From positions 1,066,939-1,130,938 of the forward strand of contig NZ_CP157793.1 of the NCBI RefSeq assembly GCF_040110915.1: a DNA stretch of 64,000 nt. Reading direction: 5' to 3'. The stretch is from Stappia sp. (GTDB taxonomy: Bacteria; Pseudomonadota; Alphaproteobacteria; Rhizobiales; Stappiaceae). The position numbers were made by a program, and so were the translations under genes. The notes beneath the pieces were generated by a model. The model did not search any database and had not been told where the DNA came from. It saw nothing but the letters and a program-made list of their open reading frames with translations. Each line of letters begins with the position of its first letter. Position 1 is the first letter of the stretch. Shown in pieces: positions 54,557 to 63,157 of this stretch.

Positions 54557-55561
54557 TCAGGGCTCCGCGATGGCGGCGGCAAGCGCGGCCTCCAGCCGGG
54601 CGCGCCCCGCCTGTCCGTCCGGCAGGCCGATCCGGAGCCAGGTCGGCGCATAGTCGAAGACGCGCGTCCACACGTGCTGACGGGCGAGCGCGCGGTGCAG
54701 TGCGGCGGCGTCGCGCGTGCCGGCGAGCACGAAGAGCGGCGTGCCGCCGAAAACGCTCAGGCCCTGCATCTGCAGCATGAGGGTCAGATCGGCCGCCTCG
54801 TCGGCAAGCCGCGCGCGCATCGCGTCCTGCCAGGCGGTGTCTTCCAGCGCCCTTGCGCCGATCTCCAGCGCCGGTCCCGGAACCGCCCAGCTTTCGAGCG
54901 CCACGGTCAGCCGCTCGGCGAGGGCGCGCGGCGCCACGGCGAAACCGAGCCGCAGCCCGGCAAGGCCGAAGAACTTGCCGAAGGAGCGCAGCACGATGAC
55001 CGGCAGGCCGTTGAGATGCGGGAGCACGCTTGCGCCCGGCACGCAGTCTGCGAAGGCCTCGTCCACGATCAGCCAGCCGCCTCGCGCGGCGAGCTGCTCG
55101 GCGTGGTGGCGCAAGCTTTGCGCATCCACCAGCCGGCCGTCCGGATTGTTCGGATTGACGATGACGAGAAGGCGCACGTCGTCCGGCAGATCGGCATAGG
55201 GGGAGGTGAGGTCATGCACCACGCGCCCGGCGCGGCGCCAGATCTCCGCGTGGCTGCCATAGGTCGGCCCGACCACGGCGACGCCGCCGTCCGGCATCAC
55301 ATGCGGCAGATGCGCGAGGATCGCCTGCGTGCCGGGGGCGGCCACCAGATCGAGATCGCCCGGCACCGCATAGGCGGCGCGCGCCGCCGCGATCAGCCGC
55401 GTCAGGGCGTCCTGCGCGGGCAGGCGCGTCCAGGCTTCGGCGGGCAGCGTGTCGGGAAGGGGGTAGGCATGCGGGTTGATGCCGGTGGAGAGATCCATCC
55501 ACTCCGACGCCAGCCCGCCGAAGCGCGCCAGTGCGCTGCCGAGATCTCCGCCGTGCTTCAT
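54557..55561 (-). CDS. cobC: Threonine-phosphate decarboxylase
   Basis: A 334-residue PLP class I/II aminotransferase-fold enzyme that makes aminopropanol phosphate from L-threonine phosphate for the lower corrin arm. It starts MKHGGDLGSALARFGG, typical of CobC, then DLSTGINPHAYPLP, NPNNPDGR, VDEAFAD and the PLP lysine in LRSFGKFFGLAGLRLGF. ATG 55561 is chosen because the family starts there. It is divergent from arsR across a 172-base gap. Confidence 0.93.
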   Translation of the reverse strand: MKHGGDLGSALARFGGLASEWMDLSTGINPHAYPLPDTLPAEAWTRLPAQDALTRLIAAARAAYAVPGDLDLVAAPGTQAILAHLPHVMPDGGVAVVGPTYGSHAEIWRRAGRVVHDLTSPYADLPDDVRLLVIVNPNNPDGRLVDAQSLRHHAEQLAARGGWLIVDEAFADCVPGASVLPHLNGLPVIVLRSFGKFFGLAGLRLGFAVAPRALAERLTVALESWAVPGPALEIGARALEDTAWQDAMRARLADEAADLTLMLQMQGLSVFGGTPLFVLAGTRDAAALHRALARQHVWTRVFDYAPTWLRIGLPDGQAGRARLEAALAAAIAEP

Positions 55562-55698
55562 CGCGTCCGCCCTTCCTGTCCGGTCCGGATGTGCCGGACG
55601 TGAGGCGGACGGTAATGCCCGCCTTCGGTGATGCCAAGCGCGCATGCGACACGGGTGGGGATAGCAGCCGACGCCGGCGCCTTGTGTGCCGTCCGCGC

Positions 55699-55731
55699 TT
55701 GTCACGCATCAAAATATCATGTATTCATGAT
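55699..55731 (+). promoter_or_regulatory. Candidate ars promoter and ArsR operator
   Basis: TTGTCA (55699-55704), 17-base spacer, TATTCA (55722-55727). The palindrome ATCATG-TATT-CATGAT (55716-55731) covers the -10 region and ends two bases before the arsR ATG at 55734. No ribosome binding site is visible, so the message may be nearly leaderless. Confidence 0.5.
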
Positions 55732-55733
55732 TT

Positions 55734-56066
55734 ATGGATACGAAACGCGCCCTCGAAGCCCTCTCCGCGCTGAGCCAGCAAACCCGGCTCGATGTGTTCC
55801 GCCTGCTGGTGCGCGCGGGCCCGGACGGCATGGCGGCCGGGGAGATCGGAGCCGCGCTCGATGTGCGGCAGAACACCATGTCGGCCAATCTGGCCGTGCT
55901 GCTGCGGGCCGGGCTGGTCCGCAACGCGCGGGAGGGGCGCACGATCCGCTACTTCGCGGACATGGAAGGCGTGCGCGATCTCATGGCCTTTCTGCTGGAA
56001 GACTGTTGCGGCGGCCGGGCGGATCTCTGCCAGCCGGTGCTCGATGCGCTTGTGTGCGACTGCTGA
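55734..56066 (+). CDS. arsR: ArsR family transcriptional repressor
   Basis: A 110-residue winged-helix repressor: ALSALSQQTRLDVFRLLVRAG, then IGAALDVRQNTMSANLAVLLRAGLVRNAREGRTIRYF (shown in part), the ArsR/SmtB pattern. Instead of the ELCVCDL site in helix 3, Cys residues cluster at the C-terminus (EDCCGG, LCQ, VCDC), a likely As(III) site as in other alphaproteobacterial ArsR proteins. First gene of the ars transcript. Confidence 0.92.
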   Translation: MDTKRALEALSALSQQTRLDVFRLLVRAGPDGMAAGEIGAALDVRQNTMSANLAVLLRAGLVRNAREGRTIRYFADMEGVRDLMAFLLEDCCGGRADLCQPVLDALVCDC

Positions 56067-56076
56067 GGACAAGACA

Positions 56077-56616
56077 ATGAGCGTCAAGACCTACAAGGTG
56101 CTGTTCCTGTGCACGGGCAACTCGGCCCGGTCGATCCTGGCCGAAGCCTTGATGAACAAGGTCGGGGGCGGGCGGTTCCGTGCCTTTTCCGCAGGCTCCC
56201 ACCCCAAGGGCGAGGTGCATCCCTTCACGCTCGATCTCTTGCGGCGCATGGACATCGACACCGGCTTCGCCCGTTCCAAGAGCTGGGACGAATTCGCCGA
56301 AGAGGGGGCGCCGGACCTCGATTTCGTCTTCACCGTCTGCGATGACGCCGCCGGCGAGGCCTGCCCCGTGTGGCCGGGCCAGCCGATGACCGCCCATTGG
56401 GGCGTGCCGGACCCGGCGGCAGTGGACGGTTCCGAGGCCGAGCGGCGTCTCGCCTTCGCGGAAGCCTACCGCATGCTGAACGCGCGGATTTCCATCTTCG
56501 CTAGTCTGCCCGTCGACAGCCTCGACACGCTGTCGCTGCAGCGGCGTCTCGCGGACATCGGCCGTATGGACGCGACGACGGACGGGCCCGCCTCCGACAG
56601 GGAAACGACCGAATGA
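56077..56616 (+). CDS. arsC: Arsenate reductase, low-molecular-weight phosphatase type
   Basis: A 179-residue protein with the phosphatase-type loop LCTGNSARSI (C-x5-R) at residues 11-20 and a C-terminal extension beyond the usual 140 residues. The DPAAVDG segment is the general-acid loop. Such enzymes reduce arsenate to arsenite with thioredoxin or mycothiol/glutaredoxin systems. ATG 56077 lies ten bases after the arsR stop; the end overlaps the next arsC by four bases. Confidence 0.88.
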   Translation: MSVKTYKVLFLCTGNSARSILAEALMNKVGGGRFRAFSAGSHPKGEVHPFTLDLLRRMDIDTGFARSKSWDEFAEEGAPDLDFVFTVCDDAAGEACPVWPGQPMTAHWGVPDPAAVDGSEAERRLAFAEAYRMLNARISIFASLPVDSLDTLSLQRRLADIGRMDATTDGPASDRETTE

Positions 56617-57032
56617 CCGTGGTGATTCATCACAACCCGGACTGCGGAACCTCGCGCAACGTGCTCGCCATGATCCGCGCCAGCGGCACGGAGCCGGTGG
56701 TCGTGGAGTATCTGAAGACCGGCTGGACGCGGCCGCAACTGCAGGCGCTCTTCGCCGCCGCCGGTCTGACGCCGCGCGACGCCCTGCGCGTCTCCAAGTC
56801 GCCGGCGGCGGATCTGGGACTGACCGACCCGTCCGTCGGTGACGAGACGCTCCTCGCCGCGATGCTGGAGCACCCGATCCTGGTCAACCGGCCCATCGTC
56901 GCGAGCCGCAAGGGCGTGCGCCTGTGCCGCCCGTCCGAAACGGTTCTGGCGCTGCTCGACGCGCCGCTGCCCGAAAACTTCCGCAAGGAAGACGGCGCGC
57001 CGGCCGACCCCGATCTCATCCCCGCAAGCTGA
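56613..57032 (+). CDS. arsC: Arsenate reductase, glutaredoxin type
   Basis: A 139-residue ArsC of the Spx/ArsC family. The active Cys is in HNPDCGTSRNVLAMI near residue 11, followed by EYLKTGWTRPQL and the basic HPILVNRPIV segment with the arsenate-binding arginine. It reduces arsenate using glutathione and glutaredoxin. It is unrelated in fold to the upstream arsC, so this operon codes for two chemically different reductases. Confidence 0.94.
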   Translation: MTVVIHHNPDCGTSRNVLAMIRASGTEPVVVEYLKTGWTRPQLQALFAAAGLTPRDALRVSKSPAADLGLTDPSVGDETLLAAMLEHPILVNRPIVASRKGVRLCRPSETVLALLDAPLPENFRKEDGAPADPDLIPAS

Positions 57033-57041
57033 ACGGCCCCG

Positions 57042-57770
57042 ATGACCTCTTCCGACCTGCTCGCCGACATGCCGGCGGTCGATCCCGACCGTCTGGTTCC
57101 CGTCGACACGGCCGCGCTCGCCGGCCCCGGCGATCCCGGCCATGCCCCGCGCATTCTCCTGCTCTATGGCTCGCTGCGGGCGCGCTCCTTCTCGCGGCTG
57201 GTCGCCGAGGAGGCGGAGCGCCTGCTGCGCTGGTACGGCTGCGAGACCCGTGTCTTCGATCCGCGCGACCTGCCGCTTCCCGATGCGGCCGAGCCCGATC
57301 ACCCCAAGGTGGTGGAACTGCGCGATCTCGCCACCTGGTCGGAAGGCATGGTCTGGGTCTCGCCGGAGCGCCACGGCGCGATGACCGGCATCATGAAGGC
57401 CCAGATCGACTGGCTGCCGCTGTCGCTGGGCGGGGTGCGCCCGACCCAGGGCAAGACGCTCGCCCTGATGCAGGTCTGCGGCGGATCGCAGAGCTTCAAC
57501 GCGGTCAACCAGATGCGCATTCTCGGGCGCTGGATGCGGATGGTGACGATCCCCAACCAGTCGTCGGTGCCCAAGGCCTTCACCGAATTCGGCGAGGACG
57601 ACCGGATGCGCGCCTCGCCCTTCTACAATCGCATCGTCGATGTGGTCGAGGAACTGGTGAAATTCACCTGGATGGTGCGGGCGCGCTCCGACTATCTGGT
57701 CGACCGCTACTCCGAGCGGGTGGAGACGCGGGCGGAACTGTCGAAGCGGGTGAACCAGCGCGCGCTCTGA
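57042..57770 (+). CDS. arsH: ArsH, NADPH-dependent FMN reductase
   Basis: A 242-residue flavoprotein of the ArsH family. The FMN loop is [20 protein letters not shown], then [22 protein letters not shown] and [22 protein letters not shown] (shown in part). ArsH oxidises trivalent organoarsenicals and protects against redox stress. It closes the ars transcript. No arsB, acr3 or arsJ pump follows. Confidence 0.95.
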   Translation: MTSSDLLADMPAVDPDRLVPVDTAALAGPGDPGHAPRILLLYGSLRARSFSRLVAEEAERLLRWYGCETRVFDPRDLPLPDAAEPDHPKVVELRDLATWSEGMVWVSPERHGAMTGIMKAQIDWLPLSLGGVRPTQGKTLALMQVCGGSQSFNAVNQMRILGRWMRMVTIPNQSSVPKAFTEFGEDDRMRASPFYNRIVDVVEELVKFTWMVRARSDYLVDRYSERVETRAELSKRVNQRAL

Positions 57771-57983
57771 CCCCATGCTCTGACCCCGCGCTCGGTGGCG
57801 GGCCGCCCGTTGCGGCGCGGCGCTTGACAGGCGCCGCGTCTCTCACAATAAAAGAACAAATAAAGAACATTGAGCGATTGTGCGAGCGGCCCGGTGCGAA
57901 GAGACGCCTTCGCGCGGGGAGCCCGCACGGCCGTGCGTTTGCCCCATCGAACCGGCCCGCATGCGAGGCCCGCAGGAGATCCG

Positions 57984-58220
57984 ATGGCCGATCCCCGTCG
58001 TTCCGGCCCGCCCCCGCTCGACCATGCCGCGCTTTTGCGCACGCTGGCCGATCTGCGCCGCGCGCTCGTGGAGGCGCGGCGCGGCATGCGGCCGCGCTCC
58101 GGGCTTGCCCGCTGCATGGATGCGGTGATCGAGGATATCGACGAACTGGCGCTGGTCCTGACCGGCGACCGGGCGCATTTCCACGCCCGCGGTCATTCCG
58201 CGCGCGCCCCCGGCGACTGA
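57984..58220 (+). CDS. Small uncharacterised protein
   Basis: A 78-residue protein starting at ATG 57984 with AGGAG at ideal spacing. The middle part, LDHAALLRTLADLRRALVEARRG and MDAVIEDIDELALVLTG, predicts two helices. No family recognised. Its 3' end overlaps the convergent glycosyltransferase-like gene by 28 bases. The 213-base region between arsH and this gene shows no other feature. Confidence 0.55.
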   Translation: MADPRRSGPPPLDHAALLRTLADLRRALVEARRGMRPRSGLARCMDAVIEDIDELALVLTGDRAHFHARGHSARAPGD

Positions 58221-59737
58221 TCGCGGGGCGCGGCGCGCACCAGGATGGTGTAGCGGCCGAGGGTGTCGGCGACGCGATAGCGCCGGGCGGCGTCGCTGTC
58301 GGCGCCCAGGATGCGGGCGATCCTGTCCGGGTGGGGGACGATCAGCGCGTCGAATTGAGCCTCCGCGAGCCGGGTCCTGAAATCCCGTCCGACCGGATGG
58401 TCGCGGCGCAGGAACAGGTCGAGGTTGTAGACGTCGAGCACGAAGGGCCGGCGTCCCGCCACGATCGGATACATCGGGTGATGCGCATAAAGCAGCCCGT
58501 CGGGCGGGACGTGCCGATCGATCGCCGCGCGGATCTCGGCAATGGAGGGATTGGCGCGCGCGGCAAGCGTTGCGCGCACCGACGGTACACCCGGTAGCCA
58601 GGTCGCGACCACGATGAGACCGAGGACCGCGATGCCGGCGGCGAGCGCGCGGCGTTGGCCGCGCGATCCGGTGAGCGCGGAGCCCAGCAGCACAAGACTG
58701 ACCGCATGAAGCGGGATCAGGTGGTTTCCGGAGATGCCGCGCGAGGTGAAGACGACCAGCGTCACCAGCGTGACCAGGACGAAAGTCAAATGCAGCGGCG
58801 CGCGCCAGCGGCGGGGGCCGTCCAGAGCCCATTTGCCGAGTGCCAGGAGAAAACAGACGCCGACGGCCGGATGATAGAGGATCAGTTCCTCCGCGAAGCG
58901 CCGCGCGAAGCCTAGGGCGAACGCGAGGTCCGTGCCGCCGGTCGCGGTGGCGGCAAGGGCTTCGATCATCCGCCCGTCCGACAGCACATGAAAGGCCGCG
59001 CCGACGGCAATCAGCAGGGCAAGGGCGGCCACCGCGAAGGCGAGGGCTGCGCGCCAGCGCCCGTGCACCACGTAGGACAGGAAAAGCGCCGCCGGCACAT
59101 AGACGGTCGAGAACTTGGTGTAGAAGGCCGCGATCATCAGGACGAGGCCGAAGGCCTGCGCGGCGCGGCGGGCCCGGCCGTCAGTGCGGCCGAGAAAGAG
59201 GCTCAGACCCCAGAGGCTGAAGGCGGCGGCGAGATAGTCGCAGTTCACGTCGCTGAGATACTGCTGATACAGCGTGGTGATATAGGTCAGCAGCGCCACC
59301 GCGATGGCCCAGATCGGCGCAACGCCCTGCTGCACGATCAGCCGCGCGATGGCGGCAACCATGAGGATGACGCTGGCCTGCATCAGCAGCACGCCCGCAA
59401 GCGTCGCATCGCCGATCAGCCGGATCGCCAGCCCGTGCAACAGGAAGAAGACCGGCATGTAGCGCGTGCCGCCGTAGCCGTCCTCGGCCAGCACCGGCCG
59501 GTAGACGAGCCCGTTGGCGGCATCGAGCGCCAGCGCCGTCCACACGCCGCTCGTTTCGGCGTCGAAGGTCCGCCCGCCGCCCCAGTAGCCGAGCGCAAGG
59601 TGGAGGGCATCGGCGAGACCGACGGCCAGCGTCAGCAGCAGGGTAATCGCGAGGAGGGGCGTGGGGGACAGGGCCGGCATCGCGCCGGTGTCGCCCGTGG
59701 CGGGCGGAAGCGGCGTGTGATCCGGCGTGCGCGCCAT
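58193..59737 (-). CDS. Membrane glycosyltransferase-like protein (GT39/GT-C type)
   Basis: A 514-residue protein with about eleven membrane segments and a soluble C-terminal domain. A GT-C-like first loop is present: FDAETSGVWTALALDAANG, then YMPVFFLLHGLAIRL. The C-terminal part (AAIDRHVPPDGLLYAHHPMYPIV and FDALIVPHPDRIA) resembles the periplasmic domain of PMT/ArnT-like enzymes. Sugar donor and acceptor are unknown. ATG 59737 is chosen because the longer frame would run through tRNA-Cys. Confidence 0.65.
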   Translation of the reverse strand: MARTPDHTPLPPATGDTGAMPALSPTPLLAITLLLTLAVGLADALHLALGYWGGGRTFDAETSGVWTALALDAANGLVYRPVLAEDGYGGTRYMPVFFLLHGLAIRLIGDATLAGVLLMQASVILMVAAIARLIVQQGVAPIWAIAVALLTYITTLYQQYLSDVNCDYLAAAFSLWGLSLFLGRTDGRARRAAQAFGLVLMIAAFYTKFSTVYVPAALFLSYVVHGRWRAALAFAVAALALLIAVGAAFHVLSDGRMIEALAATATGGTDLAFALGFARRFAEELILYHPAVGVCFLLALGKWALDGPRRWRAPLHLTFVLVTLVTLVVFTSRGISGNHLIPLHAVSLVLLGSALTGSRGQRRALAAGIAVLGLIVVATWLPGVPSVRATLAARANPSIAEIRAAIDRHVPPDGLLYAHHPMYPIVAGRRPFVLDVYNLDLFLRRDHPVGRDFRTRLAEAQFDALIVPHPDRIARILGADSDAARRYRVADTLGRYTILVRAAPRDQSPGARAE

Positions 59738-59826
59738 GTCAGACCGTCCGTCCCGGGGCCGCCATGGCACGACGATCCGGCGAAGGCGGCAGCGACTGGC
59801 GCATCGGGAAGAGCTGTCAGGAAAGG

Positions 59827-59900
59827 TTGGAGGCCTCGCCCGGAATCGAACCGGGGTACACGGATTTGCAATCCGCTGCGTCACCACTCCGCCACGAGGC
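59827..59900 (-). tRNA. tRNA-Cys (GCA)
   Basis: A 74-base tRNA on the minus strand with encoded CCA. The acceptor stem GGCCTCG pairs with CGAGGCC, the discriminator base is U, the anticodon loop ATTGCAAAT gives GCA, and the T arm contains GGTTCGATTCC. Confidence 0.97.
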
Positions 59901-60036
59901 CGTGACGCGTCTTTTCAGGGAGTTGGCCGGCGCTGTCAAGCAATGTCTGCCGAAGCCGCCAGCCGGCATGTGCATAACGCCCGGCGGAGGGCCGCGGGCC
60001 TCCTCCGCCGGACGTGAAGGCGCTGGGGGCCGGGCC

Positions 60037-61491
60037 TTACAGCCCGAGCCCGCCGACGCAGGCGTATTTGATGTTGAGATAATCGTCGACGCCGTATTTG
60101 GAGCCTTCGTTGCCCACGCCCGAGTCCTTGACCCCGCCGAAGGGCGCGACCTCGGTGGTGATCAGCCCCTCGTTGACGCCCACGAGCCCGTATTCGAGCG
60201 CCTCCATCACCCGGAAGGCGCGGCCCAGGTCCTGCGTGTAGAAATAGCAGGCCAGGCCATATTCGGTGTCGTTGGCGCGCGCGACGGCCTCTTCCTCGCT
60301 GTCGAAGCGGAAGAGGGGGGCGAGCGGGCCGAAGGTCTCCTCGCGCGCGACCTTCATCTCGGCGGTCACATCGGCCATCAGGGTCGGTTCGAAGAAGCTG
60401 CCGCCGTTGGCGTGGCGCTTGCCGCCGGCGAGCACCCTTGCGCCCTTGGATGTGGCGTCGCGGATGTGATCCTCGACTTTCTCCACCGCGTTGAGGTCGA
60501 TCAGCGGGCCCTGGGAGACGCCCTCGTCGAGGCCGTTGCCGACCTTCAGCCCGGCGATGGCCGCGGCGAGTTTTTCGGCGAAGGCGTCGTAGACGCCGGA
60601 CTGCACATAGATGCGGTTGGCGCACACGCAGGTCTGGCCCGAGTTGCGGAACTTGGAGACCATCGCGCCCTCGACCGCCGCGTCGAGATCGGCGTCGTCG
60701 AACACCAGGAAGGGCGCGTTGCCGCCGAGCTCCATGGAGATCTTCTTCATGTTGGCGGCGGCATGCGAGGCGAGCCCCTTGCCGACCTCGGTGGAGCCGG
60801 TGAAGGTGATCTTGCGCAGGTTCGGGTTCTCGCACATCTCCGCCGCGATCTCGGCGGCCGAGCCGGTCAGCACGTTGACCACACCGCGCGGAAAGCCGAC
60901 CTGTTCCGCCAGCGCGCCGAAGGCGAGCGCGGAATAGGGCGTCTGGCTCGCCGGCTTGATGACCATGGTGCAGCCGGCCGCGAGCGCGGCGCCCAGCTTG
61001 CGCGAGATCATCGAATGGGGAAAATTCCAGGGCGTGATCGCGCCGGTGACGCCGACCGGCTCCTTCGTCACCAGGATCTTCTTGCCCCGCCAGGGCGAGG
61101 GAATGATGTCCCCGTCGATGCGCTTGGCCTGTTCGGCGAAGAAGCGCACATATTTGACGCCGAGCGCGATCTCGCCCTTCGCCTCCGCAAGCGGCTTGCC
61201 CATCTCGGTGGTCAGGATTTCGGCGAGCGCGTCGTGATTGTCCATGATCGCGTCGCACAGCGCCGTCATCAGCGCGGCGCGTTCCTCGGCCGTGGTCGCC
61301 TTCCAGTCCTGAAAGGCGAGATAGGCGGCGTCGATGGCGCGCGCCGTTTCGGCCCGTCCGCAGCGTGGAACCGTGCCGATCGTCTCGCCGGTCGCGGGAT
61401 TGGTGACCTCGATGGTCGCGCCGCTGTCGGCGTGCGACCACAGTCCGCCGATGTGGCAGGCCTGCCTGAAAAGGGGGTGATCGCTGATCAT
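60037..61491 (-). CDS. gabD: Succinate-semialdehyde dehydrogenase
   Basis: A 484-residue NAD(P)-dependent aldehyde dehydrogenase. The catalytic Glu is in ELGGNAPFLVFDDADLD and the Cys in NSGQTCVCANRIYVQ; GVTGAITPWNFPHSMISRK and FTGSTEVGK are family blocks. FGGVKDSGVGNEGSKYG near the end and NEGLITTEVAPFGG are typical of GabD. ATG 61491 matches family length. Its upstream neighbour is a GntR/UTRA regulator; a different semialdehyde linked to the nearby lyase is possible. Confidence 0.9.
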   Translation of the reverse strand: MISDHPLFRQACHIGGLWSHADSGATIEVTNPATGETIGTVPRCGRAETARAIDAAYLAFQDWKATTAEERAALMTALCDAIMDNHDALAEILTTEMGKPLAEAKGEIALGVKYVRFFAEQAKRIDGDIIPSPWRGKKILVTKEPVGVTGAITPWNFPHSMISRKLGAALAAGCTMVIKPASQTPYSALAFGALAEQVGFPRGVVNVLTGSAAEIAAEMCENPNLRKITFTGSTEVGKGLASHAAANMKKISMELGGNAPFLVFDDADLDAAVEGAMVSKFRNSGQTCVCANRIYVQSGVYDAFAEKLAAAIAGLKVGNGLDEGVSQGPLIDLNAVEKVEDHIRDATSKGARVLAGGKRHANGGSFFEPTLMADVTAEMKVAREETFGPLAPLFRFDSEEEAVARANDTEYGLACYFYTQDLGRAFRVMEALEYGLVGVNEGLITTEVAPFGGVKDSGVGNEGSKYGVDDYLNIKYACVGGLGL

Positions 61492-61747
61492 GAAGAGCCT
61501 CCCGACTGTGCGTCTGCGCGGCGCGCGGGACGGTTCCCTTCGCGCCTCGGTCGATGCGTCGCCGGCGGGCCGGGCCGGCCCGTCCGGGACATGAATGGGT
61601 GCGGCCGGGCATGGGCGCCGGCCTTTGAGCGTTCCGCGGCCGGGCATTGCCCGGCCCTGGGACGGTGTGCGGCCGGCCATTGCCCCGCCGTCGGGCGCGC
61701 GCGGAGCGCAAAGGGGAATCGCCCGGCCCCTCCCGTTGCCCGCGAGC
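61492..61747. other. Intergenic region with GC-rich imperfect repeats
   Basis: No gene supported. GCGGCCGGGCAT-like segments recur near 61600, 61639 and 61669. The gabD promoter should lie here unless it is read through from the GntR gene. Confidence 0.4.
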
Positions 61748-62464
61748 TTAGCGCAGGGTGACCGCGTACACGAGGTCTCGCGTGTGACACAGCGAGCGCC
61801 GCCATTCGACCGGCTGGCCGTTGAGATCGTGGGCGATGCGGTCGATCTCCAGCAGCGGCGTGCCCGGCGCGACGTCGAGCCGCCGGGCGGCATCGGCATC
61901 GGCGGCAACGGCGGCCAGTTCCTCCTCCGCCGTGGTGATCGAGATCCCGTAGCTGCCCTGATAGAGCGCGTAAAGCGCATTGGGCAGGTCGCGCTCCGTC
62001 AGCCCGGGAAAGCGCGCCTGCGGCAGGACGATGCGCTCCACGATGCGCGCCGTACCCTCGATCAGACGGGCGCGCACGATGCGGATCACCGTCTCGCCGG
62101 GCGCGAGGGCCAGACGCGCGGCTTCCGCCTCGGTGGCGGGCCCTTGCGTGACGTCGGGCGGGCCGCTTTGCGGCGTCAGCCGCGCGCCGCCCGGCCGCGC
62201 GATGCGGAAGAACTGGAACAGCGAGCGCTCCGGCGTGACCTCGCGCACATAGGTGCCTTTGCCCTGGCGGCGCTCCAGAAGATTGTCGGCCGCCATCGCG
62301 TCGAGCGCCTTGCGCACCGTGCCCTGGCTGACCCCGAGTTCGGAGGCCAGCGTCTGTTCGCTCGGCAGCACCTGCCCCGGGCTCCAGCGCCCGTCGGAGA
62401 TGCGGGCGACGAACATGTCCTGGACCTGACGATAAAGAGGGCGATATCCCGGCGCGTCGGCCAT
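61748..62464 (-). CDS. GntR family regulator with UTRA domain (HutC subfamily)
   Basis: A 238-residue regulator. The winged helix is YRQVQDMFVARISDGRWSPGQVLPSEQTLASELGVSQGTVRKALDAMAADNLLERRQGKGTYV (pieces of it), typical of GntR. The C-terminal UTRA domain binds a small ligand (FPGLTERDLPNALYALYQ; VAPGTPLLEIDRIAHD). It is divergent from the two-gene lyase and upstream of gabD; the palindrome at 62721-62736 is its likely operator. Confidence 0.93.
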   Translation of the reverse strand: MADAPGYRPLYRQVQDMFVARISDGRWSPGQVLPSEQTLASELGVSQGTVRKALDAMAADNLLERRQGKGTYVREVTPERSLFQFFRIARPGGARLTPQSGPPDVTQGPATEAEAARLALAPGETVIRIVRARLIEGTARIVERIVLPQARFPGLTERDLPNALYALYQGSYGISITTAEEELAAVAADADAARRLDVAPGTPLLEIDRIAHDLNGQPVEWRRSLCHTRDLVYAVTLR

Positions 62465-62539
62465 GACGGGTCACTTTCCTGCGGTGGTCTTGTCTTCACG
62501 TGCACGATCCGGCCGGCCGAGGCGGCCGGCCCGGCTTCG

Positions 62540-62623
62540 CCATGCCCGGCTCGCCATGCCCGCCGCGCCATGCCCGGCTCGCCATGCCCGCCGCGCCATG
62601 CGCGGCTCGCCATGCCTGTGGCG
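62540..62623. repeat. Six tandem 14-base repeats in two alternating versions
   Basis: GCCATGCCCGGCTC and GCCATGCCCGCCGC alternate from 62540 to 62595, followed by two diverged copies to 62623, giving a 28-base higher-order unit. It lies between the GntR gene and its probable operator, in a 403-base divergent gap with no supported gene. Confidence 0.9.
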
Positions 62624-62720
62624 GAGGCGTCCGTGCATGGCCGCGCGCGGCCGGACGGTCGGCATCCGTTTCCTCGGTCATAGTCCGACCTTGCAAAGCT
62701 GTCCAATCTTTGATGTAAGA

Positions 62721-62736
62721 TGTCTTATATAAGACA
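62721..62736. promoter_or_regulatory. Candidate GntR operator
   Basis: TGTCTTATATAAGACA is a perfect 16-base palindrome in an AT-rich patch 132 bases upstream of the lyase small subunit and 257 bases upstream of the divergent GntR/UTRA gene. HutC-type regulators bind short AT-centred palindromes of this kind. TATATA in the centre could be part of a -10 box. Confidence 0.65.
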
Positions 62737-62867
62737 TAAGTTTTTCAAGGGCGCCCGCTCGTGCGACGGCGCATCGGGGCAGGGACCTGGGAAGGATTGA
62801 CCCGAGTTCCGGTCCTTGCAGACCAACCGCGAGCGCGGCCGGCCCGCCGAGGCGTTAGGAGGCATGC

Positions 62868-63155
62868 ATGTCCAAACCACATCTTCTCGTTCACGACCGG
62901 GCCGACAATGTCGGCGTTGTCGTTGTGGAGGGTCTGACGGCCGGCACGGACATGCTGTGCGTGGTGACGGAAGACGACAGCGACTTTCACCTTAAGGTGA
63001 ACGCCGACATTCCCATCGGCCACAAGGTCGCGCTGGTCGACCTCGCCGAGGGCGACACGGTGATCAAATACGGCGAGGACATCGGCCGCATGACCGGCCC
63101 GGCCCCGAAGGGCGGCCACGTCCACACCCACAATCTCAAGACCAAGCGGTGGTGA
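62868..63155 (+). CDS. UxaA/SuyA-type small subunit (SAF domain)
   Basis: A 95-residue protein equal to the N-terminal SAF domain of altronate/galactarate dehydratases: [19 protein letters not shown], then [16 protein letters not shown] and [12 protein letters not shown]. Split two-gene forms include SuyA of (R)-sulfolactate sulfo-lyase. The His-rich GGHVHTHN end is typical of the domain. GGAGG lies upstream. The large subunit follows after two bases. Substrate not decided: SuyA or a sugar-acid dehydratase subunit. Confidence 0.85.
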   Translation: MSKPHLLVHDRADNVGVVVVEGLTAGTDMLCVVTEDDSDFHLKVNADIPIGHKVALVDLAEGDTVIKYGEDIGRMTGPAPKGGHVHTHNLKTKRW

Positions 63156-63157
63156 TC

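Noticed and set aside
57870..57983. A longer 116-codon version of the small gene after arsH
   Set aside because: The internal ATG at 57984 has an ideal AGGAG site, and the extra N-terminal part is Arg/Pro-rich with no structure.
59738..59887. An N-terminal extension of the glycosyltransferase-like gene
   Set aside because: It would run through tRNA-Cys and has non-coding composition.
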